In this document: piece after piece, positions 23,550 to 34,679 of the stretch
Position numbering within the stretch: the first letter of the stretch is position 1
How the letters are laid out: each line of letters starts with the position of its first letter
Assembly (NCBI GenBank): GCA_005765155.1
Contig: VCCP01000006.1
Span: 446,501-510,500 of the forward strand
DNA: 64,000 bases
Direction of reading: 5' to 3'
Source of the DNA: Zelopaecilomyces penicillatus
Lineage: Eukaryota > Ascomycota > Sordariomycetes > Hypocreales > Pseudodiploosporaceae
Made by a program: the position numbers and the translations under genes
The notes under the pieces: generated by a model
The model's input: the letters and a program-made list of their open reading frames with translations, nothing else
Told to the model about the DNA's origin: nothing
Database searches by the model: none

Positions 23550-25621
23550 CGCGCGGGAACGGCTGGCTATCCAGTGACGTGTGGGTTCCTCGGGGGGTTG
23601 GGTTGGGTCGTGGCCAGTGCTTCAGACGGTACCCACAGGCTACGGGTGGTAATTACAGGCGACCTACGGTACTACGACAGGCCACAAGCTACAACCCTAC
23701 AGGCCCCGACAAACGATCCGCTGTGCCGGATCGGTGGGGATGAAACGTGGCACCAGCACTCAAGCTTTATTAGAAGCACCTGGCTAGATTTCACACCGCC
23801 TAATCGGATGGCTATGGTGGCAGCACAATCAGTTAGGTATTGCCTATATGGGTCTTGGTGTTTTGGACCATAAGGGTTCATGTAAGTAAGTGACTTTAGG
23901 AGTCTACTGACCCGTCACTCCGAAGCTTCAATGAGCTTCGCCTTGTTGACTAGGAGCGGACATCTTTATTTGTTTTCCTGCCGTTGCCTCTGTATCATGA
24001 ATTACTGGTCATACACAGACCATTGTTTCCTTCCAAATGAACCAATACTAGTGATTTAGTACAAGCCCGGAGCGTGAAGCAGCCTCGCATCCATAATTAC
24101 ATCCAGGTTATTTGCGTAACTATATAATGTCTGAGAAGATACAAACCCATTAACAGAGACCTCCCGCTAAATAAAAAGACATAAAAATTATAGTAGGAGC
24201 ATTCGGAAATATATGTCACAGCGAAAAGGATCTAGTAGTCACCTACCATGTCTAGCAACATCCTGGCTACATGCCTGAAACCAACCATCAGGCCACCAAA
24301 TGCATGAAATCGGGCATCCCTTGCAGTAAATGATGACAGGAAGTGCATATAGTTGCCTCTTAAGGTTTTCTCAACTGAAAGTCTCTATGGGTTTTTGATT
24401 GGTGACTTGTTGCGGCTTCAGTGACTTCGGCAGTTGCTCCGAGCTGAAGAGGACGCACCAATGACGACATCATGATGCCAAAACATGGGGTGAAATCCTT
24501 GGCTGTATCGTCCCCAGTTTTGGCTCAACTGCAAAGCACGTACATATGAAGTTAAACTGATTCGGGTCAAAGGCGTTTCTTGGGAATGGCTCTGTTCATC
24601 ACAGCCATCGAAGAGTCATCCACATGGGGACGGACCGTACCGCTAGACCTTCAAACGGTTACGTGTGTTACCCATCTTTTGTGTATTATTTTCGTCTTTC
24701 TATAGCCCCCCCTACATCTTACTACTTGGAATGTAGTTATAACATGGCCTTCCCTTTTGACGGATACGCTATTATGGCTATGTTCTTCAGGTTCAGCGAA
24801 GCCATCGCTCTTCAATCATTCTTTCTCAAACTTTCTCTAAGCCCCAAATTGTACAGATTAGTATTAGATTCTTCCTTGTTGTTTTAAGTTCCTTAATTCT
24901 TTGTTTACCTTTCTAGAAGATTCAAATGTACTTCATATGAGACCATACCAGACAGGACTAAAGCTTCCTGTTGCAAGCGGTTAATTTCTCCCAATCACTC
25001 ATGAATACTAAATATGCAAGAAAATGAGACTGCTATAGTTATAATACACTTGAAGTCTGCAGCCGGGGGGGCGTTTGGGTTTTACACAAGGGCGAATAAC
25101 ATCTAAAACAACTTCTCAGCACACCCTATCATAAGATTCATAACTAACATTCAATATCACCTCTTCATAACATAATCCACATCTTTTAGTCTTTTCAAAA
25201 ACAGTTGTAAGTTTACAAGGAGCAGTCAACACGGAGCCTACAAGGCTAGACTCGTATGGATCTTTTTGGGGGGGTGGGGAGGACAGAACACCTTTGGTGC
25301 TCATTTTTGAGGGGGGCATGCCATCTTGACTGGTTGAAAAGCAACCTACCTACCAACAGCATGCCAACCTATATATGTATTGAGTGTTGCCTGGTCGACT
25401 ACGCCGTTGTTGGTCAAACCCCCTCTCATCACATGACGCTCTTTGAGGGGTCATGATGAGTCCATATCCTCAAGAATCACTCATCCACCATTCCCTCTTC
25501 TGAAACAATACGCATACATTGGGGAAAAAAGAGATAGCTTCGCCACAGCCCTACCTCAGGAAACAGAAATTCTTACATGCGTTGTACTTCTCTCGCATCT
25601 ATCCCATCAAGCCACACAACA
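23550..25621. other. Right flank of the transposon, gene-poor
   Basis: Base composition returns to normal immediately after the inverted repeat. No frame on either strand reads as a protein, and no RNA gene was recognised. Confidence 0.45.
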
Positions 25622-25987
25622 ATGCCAACTCAACCTCCCGTGTAACACAACGTCGACCCCTCCACCAACCCAGCCACATGGCCTGGCCCTGATCCAGCAA
25701 CTGCCAACATTGACATCAGTAAGGTCGATGTCATCTTTATCAATACCAATGGTGACTCTGACTTTCGAATGCTTCGGACTGGCACCAACGAGGATATTGA
25801 CTATGCGGTTAGGCAAGTTGCCAAGCACATGGCCCGAGGTCTTTACCGCATTGTCAGCTTAAACGCCAGCGCGTATTCGTGCGTGGTGGTTATGTCGACA
25901 GAGAAACAGAGGAGTGAGCTGTTGTGGAAGAATGGGTTTCCTTGGGATAGGGAGGATGATCCGCAGCCGGAAGTTGTGCTGCAGTAG
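25622..25987 (+). pseudogene. Small hypothetical protein with early in-frame stop
   Basis: From the ATG at 25622 the frame gives seven codons, then TAA (25643-25645), then stays open for 113 codons to TAG at 25985. The later part looks genuinely coding (KVDVIFINTNGDSDF, RQVAKHMARGLYRIVS, then WKNGFPWDREDD). The TAA would be CAA (Gln) with a single C-to-T change. Alternatives are initiation at the in-frame ATG 25769 (72 aa) or an unseen upstream exon spliced in after the TAA. I do not recognise the family. Confidence 0.45.
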
Positions 25988-28540
25988 GTAGTGAATAGCT
26001 GTGTATCTCCTCTAACTTCTTCAACTCCACCACTTATGCAAAGTTATTTAGCCCTGTGCCCCTCTCTGAATAGCTTCACCTATTCCAAAGTAATTACATC
26101 TTATCGCTACCATCTTCCAGTTCCATCATATACGCAATACTCTCTTTTTTTTTTGTTAATACCATGCTAGTATCGATCAACTACTTATTGGTCTGAATGA
26201 TAACGGTAGCCTTCATTGACATGGAGGAACATGGACTTGAGGTCGAGAAATGAAGGCTGGAGTACGCATCGATTGCTGTACGTAGTATATAGACGGTAAG
26301 TGAATAGCTATATTAATATAAGAAGGGTGATATAATCATTTCCTTCTTCTTCGTGTCCTTGTTAGTAACTATCGTCTATCTTCTATCCTCATCCCCAAAG
26401 CCCGTCGGTAGAAGTAATCGTATATGGATAATTAGTCTTACAGATATCTACGACCTACTGGTAGGTTCAGAGCCGCGCGATTGCCTAAAAGAGGTTGGCG
26501 GCAGAGTGCAACGGGTAATTTGCAATGTCTGACTATACGCAACACGCCCGCGTGGGTGCTTCCATATTATAGCATGTCACACTACTACAACTTGATCTCG
26601 TTATTGGTGGACTTGCTATCCGAAGTAGACGTCAAACCTGAATGACTACTAATAACTAGCCCGATGCAACGAGGGAGATTCTGAATGCTTGCGAAAGATT
26701 TCATCTCTTTCCCCCCTCCCTTCCCCCCCTCTCCAATTGAAGCTGAATGCACGAACACACACACACACACGCACACGCACAAGCACACACAAAATCCACC
26801 CGGTCTGTATTACATGAGGGGTCCAGCAAAGTGGCTACAAAAGAAGAAGCCAGTCAGGATACTGCCTCGGACTTCATCGCCGAGAGACCTGAACACCTTA
26901 TAGTTCAAAGGGGAAGAAGTACGGCCGGTAAATGCGGACAAAGCCACCGGAGGGCCCGCGTGATTGGCTCTGGTATGGGCTGAGGAGTGTGTTGGCGAAA
27001 ATGTGTCTTAGTGACGTTGCAAACCCCGGAGCAGTTTTCTATGGGAACGAACATAGGTAGGCAGGCTGTTCTGCCCGACTTTCTCTCAATAAAAAGGAGA
27101 GTGTGTCCCAGGCATCTCATATTTCTACGTTATTCGGCTGTCAAGCGTTTTTTATGCGTGACACCCGAAAGGGTGTCAACCACTATCATGTTGCTGCCCA
27201 GAGCCATGGGCCTGCTCTTGAGATGCATCCCTTTGTCATATATTGCTCAGGGAATGTAACCATCCAAGTCCTCCACCGCTTTCATCGTCTGTCCGAAAAC
27301 ACGCAACCCATACACAAATATCTCTCTTCATTCTTAACAACAATCTCATTTGCCCTATCTCAGACGTACGCATATAGACCATATCCAGACACCAGAGTCT
27401 CTCAAGACCGATAAGACCGACAGCTCTAGACACAAAGGCAAGCCTTCTGCTCTAGGCAGGGTTATTCTTACCATGCCGCATAAATAATAAGTAATAACCA
27501 CAGAATCGAGAGAAGAACGAATAAAGCCTTTCTTCAGAAACAACATTATAGGCATGCGTGTTTGTGTGCCAGATGCCTTCCTGACGAACAGGGGAGGGCC
27601 AGGGCCAGGGCCACACACCCTCCTGTCTCAAGCAGGCTCCCAATTGTGTAACTATTATTTACTCTTCAGTTGCGGCTTGTCATCCTAATGCGGAAATTCT
27701 TCAGTTCTTACATTATACACATCGCAGCCCCCCGGTTCTTGTACAACACAGGTTACGCAGGCTCGGAAACCATTGGTGGCTTTAATATCGTCATTTCCAT
27801 GTATATATAGCTCGGACGAACCTGCACGCCCTCTCATCCGCACCTTGAGGCCCGTTCCAATCCATTCGACTCGAGTCTTCGTATGACTGAGAACCACCGC
27901 AACCCCGGCTTCATGCGCGATAATACCACAGAATTGAGCACAGACCAAACATCTAATGCAGAATAACGGTTCTGTTCTCTGAACAAATTTCAGAGTGGCA
28001 GGCTGCCAACGTGTACTATGTGAGTAAAATAAGTCCTTTCTTCCTTGTCCGCTATACGTGATGTAATGTGATCAAGTCATCGAAGTCTGACTCCAACACT
28101 TAGACATGATTCCCCAGCAATAGATGAACTTGGGTTGTATTGTCTTACTTCCCGTAAGCTCTTTGCCATCTGACAAGCCATTTCATGTCGAGTAAGAACA
28201 TCTCGCACCTACGCAGGCGTGCGACCCCGGTGATCCTTATACGCAAAATATTCGAAGAAAACCCTTCAAAACACCATGAGATAGATTATGTGCACAGCCA
28301 AGATGCAATGAAAAAAAGGATCCTAATAGATCCAAAGTAAGAAATCGCCCGCTATCCTCAAGCATGCTGGAAAGGGCCGACGAAAATCAAGAGAAGCCAT
28401 AAAACAAGCTCAGCACTCGGCTTCCATAAACCACCAGCATTGCTTATTCCAACAACTTCCAAGGATTTTGAAACAGATAAGGAAATACAGAAATTGAACG
28501 ACAAAAAAAGCTGAACTAAGAGTTCGGCCTGATGGGGGGA
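25988..28540. other. Gene-poor interval
   Basis: No gene can be supported. It includes a CA-rich microsatellite at 26755-26799 and a minus-strand opening of ~110 codons ending at 27685 that reads partly protein-like but lacks an ATG. The last ~100 bases are the 3' end of the bZIP gene. Confidence 0.4.
26755..26799 (+). repeat. (AC)n microsatellite
   Basis: An imperfect AC/GC dinucleotide run of about 45 bases. Confidence 0.85.
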
Positions 28541-29599
28541 CTACTGCCAGAAGTCTTGGCTCACATGGGTCGCTTGTGAAGGCATGTTGTGGAAGCCATC
28601 GTTCCCACCACCTCCTCCAGCTTGCTCTAACGGCATACGCTGCGACGCATACAGCCACTGATCCGGTGCCAAGCCATCTTCTGAAAACATTGGCAATCCC
28701 CAGGCACTCATAGAAACATCTTGAAGCAATTGGTTTGGTTGTGGCGGCAAAGTTGTTACAGCTGCCTGCTCAAAGGGGTTGGTCCAGCAGATCGGATTGT
28801 TTTCAATATTTGGTTCCGGGAAGGATGTGGAAGACAAACTGCCTTCAGCCTGGAAACTCGCATACTTTGCCTCAATTGTGTCGGCTGGGTGGCCAGGACA
28901 TTGTGGAATATCAGGTAGGTTGTCGACAGACTTGATTGCTTCGCTAGCGATATACTTCTGGATCAGTGCGCAGTTGCAGTCTGTATGTTGCAGAAGCTGT
29001 GACTTGAGACTATAGACCTCTTCGGAAAGCGAGTTGAAACATGAAAAAAGGTAGCGATTATGCTCCTCCATGGTTCGTTCGCGTGTGGCAAGATCCGAAG
29101 CTTCACTACGCTTTCGCAGACGGCACTTGGTCGCAGCGATTCTGTTACGTTCAAGAGTATGACCACGGCGGGTATATCCGGTGGAGTGATCATTGAGTGT
29201 GTATCCATCGCTGTATTCGTCGCTGTCGTCATCTTCATCAATATTTTCGTCTTCAAGAGAGTCTTCAAAATCTTGAACTTGCTCCAACTGCCCAAAGTGG
29301 GAACTCAGGTAGCCTTTTTCCGGGGACGCTTTTGATCTTTGGCCGCCTTTCTTCGGTGCAGATTTGGTTGCTTCTTTGGAGGCACTTGAGTTGGCACCGT
29401 CTACTGAAATAGATTTTCCGGTTCGCGGCTGTGATCGATTTGGCTTGCTAAGATTTGCCTTGGATGGGGGTGTATCATAATTGTCCTTTGTCGGCTTCGA
29501 CTTGGTTTTCGACTTGGATTGTGATTTTCGGCTTGTTTTTGAATGCTGCGATGGATAATAAGACTCGTTATACTCGTTATCACCCACAGCTTGCAACAT
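28541..29599 (-). CDS. bZIP transcription factor, ATF/CREB-like
   Basis: Single exon, 352 aa from the ATG at 29599. The frame is open for 42 more codons upstream, but those start only at non-ATG codons. The N-terminal half is rich in Ser and Lys, followed by an acidic stretch (about residues 105-130). The bZIP spans about 147-210: basic region ERNRIAATKCRLRKR with the invariant Asn and Arg (N-x2-AA-x2-C-R), then heptads with hydrophobic residues and Cys-containing helix ends (HTDCNC). This resembles fungal Atf1/Atf21-type factors, which bind CRE-like sites and act in stress or developmental responses. No kinase docking motif was identified. The C-terminal ~140 residues are Gln/Pro-rich and probably disordered. 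Confidence 0.88.
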   Translation of the reverse strand: MLQAVGDNEYNESYYPSQHSKTSRKSQSKSKTKSKPTKDNYDTPPSKANLSKPNRSQPRTGKSISVDGANSSASKEATKSAPKKGGQRSKASPEKGYLSSHFGQLEQVQDFEDSLEDENIDEDDDSDEYSDGYTLNDHSTGYTRRGHTLERNRIAATKCRLRKRSEASDLATRERTMEEHNRYLFSCFNSLSEEVYSLKSQLLQHTDCNCALIQKYIASEAIKSVDNLPDIPQCPGHPADTIEAKYASFQAEGSLSSTSFPEPNIENNPICWTNPFEQAAVTTLPPQPNQLLQDVSMSAWGLPMFSEDGLAPDQWLYASQRMPLEQAGGGGGNDGFHNMPSQATHVSQDFWQ

Positions 29600-32500
29600 C
29601 TTCTTCTCCTTCAAAGGAAGACAGGAGGAATATGATTCGAAAATGCAAAGCGAGAATGAATATCCCGAAAGTTCAGATATCGTAATGATGAGCAATGCTG
29701 TGTGTCGATTGGTCTGATGGATCAATGGTTCACTTTACAGCAAATTTTGCTTGAAATAAATAGTAAAGTTAGCGTATGTCACGAGGAAAGCCATCTTCGA
29801 ATCACAAGAAGTGTCAAACATCACAGAGTAATCAGCCTACCAGAAGCTGGGGCAGCCTTGTGGAGAGAAGTTTGCAACCCACTCCCTCAAAGACAAAGAA
29901 GGGGATGATAAGAGGTCTATTGCTCCACGAAGAGTACCAAGGCATTGAACGGTGTGGGTTTGGGAGAAAACAGAGGATGGAATGGTGAGAGGCCAAATAT
30001 CTTGGCCATACAGAAAGTGATGGATGGTTTGTGAAGATATGCGTACCGTTGCTCGCTCCCCAAGAGGGAATAGGGGTGTTTCTAGGAGTTGGTCGTTTGG
30101 GATCGTCACGACAATATCAGGGTCCAGGTAAGCTTTCCTGCGAATCAAACTGGACTGTTGATCGTCAAAAGAACGGGAATCGAGGCCAATGGCTTGAACG
30201 GGTAGGTTATGGATGCAGAAGTCAACATCAACCGACGAGGCGCAGCGATTGATTATCAGATATTATGCAACATCGAGCCGCACAGCAGGGCGTAGTCATG
30301 GACGTGACAGATGACACATCCATTAAGGTAGGCTTCCCGATGTGGTCTCACTTCTCAACACCGTCACCAAGACTGCCATTACCCGGTGGCGCGAGAATTG
30401 GAGTGGTGCCATGGTTCTCACAGCTCAACTCCCCACCCACACAGGTTCACAACCACACCATTCACATAGGATCGGGACCAGGCCGTCGTTGCCCACCGGG
30501 TTCATCAACGCAACACAACCCAGGGACAGCCTGACAAGTATCTTCCCTGCTGCAGCACCAGAGGCGTCGGCTGCCCATGGTCACTTGCGGCGCGCGGCTC
30601 AGCGTCGGAAGCTGATTCGCGGAGCAGACAATCGGAGCCCTCCCAGAGCCTGCCATTAGTCGGCTGCGTCGGGGTCGACTCCGAGGCCTGCATGTGGGAG
30701 TACACCCAACCCAACCATGGAGAACCTTGGGGCTTGGTGTATGGATAACATACGCTTTCGGCCGCAGCAGCATTGGCCTACTTTTCAGTTCTAGGACCTA
30801 ATCATACGGAGTATCATTGGGGCAGGACCACCTGAGGCTGGCACCAAGCAAGATCAACCCAGCTAACGGAAGGAGGTCTCAAGCTCATTATCTGGCTCGG
30901 CGTTGTCCATTTGCACAACTCACATCCATCTTCCCCCTTCCCTGGGCCTGTGGTTTGAGACAACCAACACTTTTACCGGGACAAGCAGTTTTGGTCCCAA
31001 GCGTGCTCATGATTAGCGACCGCCTTCTCATGCATGGCCTCGTCCGCTATCGTTTGCTGGCATGCTCCTATCGCCGATTCCAGTCATAGACCCGCGATCT
31101 GAAGCTTTTACATCTATTCCCATGATGTTGCGAAGTCTCTCGATAGATGCTCGGCCAATGCGAACGGATGAAGGCATATGTTCGAGTGCCCGACGCCACA
31201 TCTTGTTTTTCCCGTGGATGTGATAGCCGTGCCGTCATACTGACGCAATTGGTATAGCCACTAGATTTCGCGTACGTCGTGGACATAGCAGTACGCCTCT
31301 GTGTGCTGGCAGAGCTGAAAAAACACAGAGCCCACGGTTCTGGGCTTTCAGCCATCTCTGGCTGGAAAATACGAATACATTTGCAGGCTTGCTTCACATG
31401 TTCGGCAGAGCTAGGTTACTACACCAAAGGACGACGAGTTAGCTGAATCGTTTTTACGGAGTAGTTGCACACACCATGACTAGACCAGCTGATTGAGTCT
31501 ATATGCGACTGTTTTGATAGCCCGTTATTTGCCGTCATGTTGGCGCTAACTCGCGGGATCTACCGTTGACGAGAGCTGGATTTTCGACCGGAGCAATGGG
31601 AGAAAGCGCCTCAAGAGCTGCCTTGGATATTTGCAAGCTAACAATTGTCCCTAAAGCGCGAGGGCGATATCCGCATCAGCCAGCTGAAGCCTCGGTTACG
31701 TATTATACAGTCTCACCATGACTGAACAAGAACCAGAAATGGCATAATGGCGACGTTGAGTCCATGTTCAATCACTTTGACTACCCAACAATTTCCGTAT
31801 CGCCCAAAGAATCACAGCCACCCTGGGAAAGCACATCAGCCTTGATGTGGTCTCTTATAACAATAACACTCGTCCTCGAAAAACCTTTGCCCAAGAAATA
31901 GTGGGTTTGAAATGTAGCGGTAGTGTTACCTGGGCAGAACTTATCGAGGTAAATGTGGATCATCAGGGTAGAAAAAACTGGTTTCAATTCTCGTTCATGG
32001 AAGCAGCTTGATGTTGACTTAAATGTTTCCTTACGTACCAAATTATCCCCAATGTTGAGGGAAACTGGGCAGCTAGGGTCACAAGCTCCGGCAGCCAGCA
32101 TGACGCCCGCCTTGTACCCCGAGTGTGCTACCTTGAAACATTCGCACACGACCCGATGGAGATTATAATGATCTAGCTCATTGCTTTTTTTTTAATTGAA
32201 GCGGTCATCCTGGTGGTTGCATGCGTACTCCAATAAACGGACATTATGAGAAGGGAGGTTTTGTTCATTGAGACGCCATCAGCTCAAAGCTGTAGTAAAG
32301 CCATCGAATTAACAAGCACATGGATCTTAGTTGAGGACTGAAATAGAGGTAGAGGTAAGCAATATTTTCCTTGGAATTACATGCTGGTCTCTACGGGCTA
32401 AGCAGATGATTTATGCTTGATGTACACGTGAACAAGCAATGATACTATGGTATTCACTGGCTTCTTTTGTCAAAGGAAACATCATAGAACAATTCTGCGG

Positions 32501-33758
32501 GCAACAACAGGACGCGATGAGACGCTATTGCGTAGAGCGGGAACGGCCCGGAGCAGGCCACAAACTAGCTTCTCAACCCCTGACAATGGCCGGCGTGCGA
32601 TGCCTCTTTAAGATTATATGAGAGAGTGATATAGACATACCAGTGAAGATGGGCCGGACAACCGGCTTTCAAGCATGTAAAGCACGGGCTTGAGGGAGAG
32701 ATGAGGGGCTGGATGTTCTCCGTGGGCCTCTTGGATCGGTCGGATCGATCGTTCCACAGTTGAATCCGACCGAAGCTATGGTTGATTAGATGCGTGCTAA
32801 CGTTTATCATCAAACACTAGGCAAGCTTCACACGGGTTTGTCAGATCTGGCAGTCTCACGGCGTGCACGGATCCTGACGAAATTCGAGCCACGTGTTTGG
32901 CTAGCAACATTGAGATGTGCAGATTTTCATGCTGGCTGACGACAGTGCCGATGACAGGATTATCCCACAAGATCTAGTCTCGGCAGGAGACGCCGTTGAT
33001 AAATCTCATCAAATTACTCCACTGACGTGAGGCATGACGAGACATTTGCTGAAGATAACTTTAATAGGCAATTCACGGCGGCGCTAACAGCTAGACTCTG
33101 TCCAGAACCGGAAGAATGCGCCGAAACCAAGCCCACAGAGCTCCACAACTGCCCGGACGTTCCCCCCCAGACGACCCCATTAAACCACCGATTGGCAATT
33201 CTCGTGAGAATTTTTGAGGGGCAAACGCATTAAACGGATAATGAGCGGCCACTTGGGGCAGTCTGCATGCAAAAATGGATCCCCTCTTTGTGGAATTCTC
33301 GCCGGGCTCGAGCCATGCTTGGCTAGAACAAAGACGACAAAGCAGCGAAGTGTACATAAAGGTCAGGCAGGGAGGGCCTGTTGATGCCGTTTGCTTCGAC
33401 ATTTTTCACTTGACTCTCAGATCATACTCACCTTTGTTTCGGAGAACAAAGACCATTACAATCTGAAGTGAAATTGACTTGTCTGCTCAGACCAGCAGCA
33501 GAGGTATAAATTCCCACTTGGAACTCTTCCTCTTCGATCTTTTTTGTTCCGACAACCCACACAAACCTTCTCCGTTGTTCATCTTCGTTCAACTCATCGC
33601 TACTCTCTATCCTACCCCTTGCTAGTAGAGGAACTGGGATCTGCTTTCATACCGAAGACGGCCCAGTCTCTCGCTTCAATCAATCGATCTGCTTAGCTTT
33701 TGCTGCTATTCCTTCTAAAACTCGGTTGCTGTTTTTCTTTCGCCAACAGTCTCTCGTA
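29600..33758. other. Long gene-free interval upstream of bZIP and MIOX genes
   Basis: About 4.1 kb between divergent genes. It holds the promoters of both and no gene I can support. Short openings at 30265-30659 and 31750-32150 were examined and lack starts, splice signals or a recognisable family. The last ~280 bases are pyrimidine-rich with TATAAA (33505) and likely form the MIOX promoter and leader. Confidence 0.45.
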
Positions 33759-34679
33759 ATGTCGCCCACCGCTCTGCGAGATCTGACGGAGAGATCTGGT
33801 CACGATCTCGAGGATATCTCTGATGCTGTTGATGATGTCAACTGCATGAAGTATGACTCCGTTTCCAAGTTTGACGCCCAAAAGGATAAGGCTACCTTTC
33901 GCCAGTATGAGGATGCCTGTGATCGGGTTAAGAACTTCTACAAGGAGCAGCACGAGAAACAGACGGTTGCCTACAACCTCGCCGCACGGAACCGGTTCCA
34001 CAGCGTCGCCCGCCCCCGTCCTGAGATGACCATTTGGGAGGCTATGGAGAAACTCAACACGTTGATTGACGAATCGGACCCGGACACCTCGCTCTCGCAG
34101 ATTGAGCATCTGCTACAGTCCGCCGAGGCCATCCGCCGCGATGGAAAGCCGCGTTGGATGCAAGTCACGGGTCTGATTCACGACCTTGGCAAGCTTATGC
34201 TCTTCTTTAGCGAGCTGGGTACTCAGGGCCAATGGGATGTCGTCGGCGATACGTTCCCTGTCGGCTGTGCTTTTGACGAACGCATTATCCTGCCTGAGAC
34301 CTTTGCCAACAACCCCGACATCAACGACCCCATCTACTCGACTAAGCACGGCATCTACACCCCTGGCTGTGGTCTGGACAATATCATGCTTAGCTGGGGC
34401 CATGACGAATACTTGTACCACGTCCTCCGCGACCAATCGACGCTGCCCGACGAAGCTCTGGCTATGATCCGCTACCACTCATTCTACCCATGGCACCGCG
34501 AAGGCGCTTACCAAGAGTTCATGTGCGAAAAGGACTGGGCCATGCTGCGAGCTGTGCAGGCCTTCAACCCATACGATCTTTACAGTAAAAGCGACGGCGT
34601 TCCAAGCGTGGAGGAGCTCAAGCCTTACTACATGGAGCTTATTGACGAATTTTTTCCTCAGAAGGTGCTCAAGTGGTAG
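33759..34679 (+). CDS. myo-Inositol oxygenase
   Basis: Single exon, 306 aa. This di-iron enzyme (EC 1.13.99.1) cleaves myo-inositol with O2 to D-glucuronate, the entry to inositol catabolism, in the cytosol. All six iron ligands expected from the family can be seen: His in IEHLLQSAEAIR, His-Asp in GLIHDLGK, His in WGHDEYLYH, His in RYHSFYPWH and Asp in NPYDLYSK. Length matches fungal and animal MIOX (285-310). The ATG at 33759 follows a pyrimidine tract ending CCAACAG, so a 5'UTR intron is possible. No other inositol-pathway gene lies in the window. Confidence 0.95.
   Translation: MSPTALRDLTERSGHDLEDISDAVDDVNCMKYDSVSKFDAQKDKATFRQYEDACDRVKNFYKEQHEKQTVAYNLAARNRFHSVARPRPEMTIWEAMEKLNTLIDESDPDTSLSQIEHLLQSAEAIRRDGKPRWMQVTGLIHDLGKLMLFFSELGTQGQWDVVGDTFPVGCAFDERIILPETFANNPDINDPIYSTKHGIYTPGCGLDNIMLSWGHDEYLYHVLRDQSTLPDEALAMIRYHSFYPWHREGAYQEFMCEKDWAMLRAVQAFNPYDLYSKSDGVPSVEELKPYYMELIDEFFPQKVLKW

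Noticed and set aside
30265..30659. Two overlapping plus-strand openings of about 90-105 codons
   Set aside because: Pro/Thr/His-rich random-looking content, no splice signals and no family resemblance.
31750..32150. Overlapping openings on both strands (e.g. a 122-codon minus-strand frame)
   Set aside because: Several frames look weakly protein-like at once, none has a supported start or splice sites, and no family was recognised.
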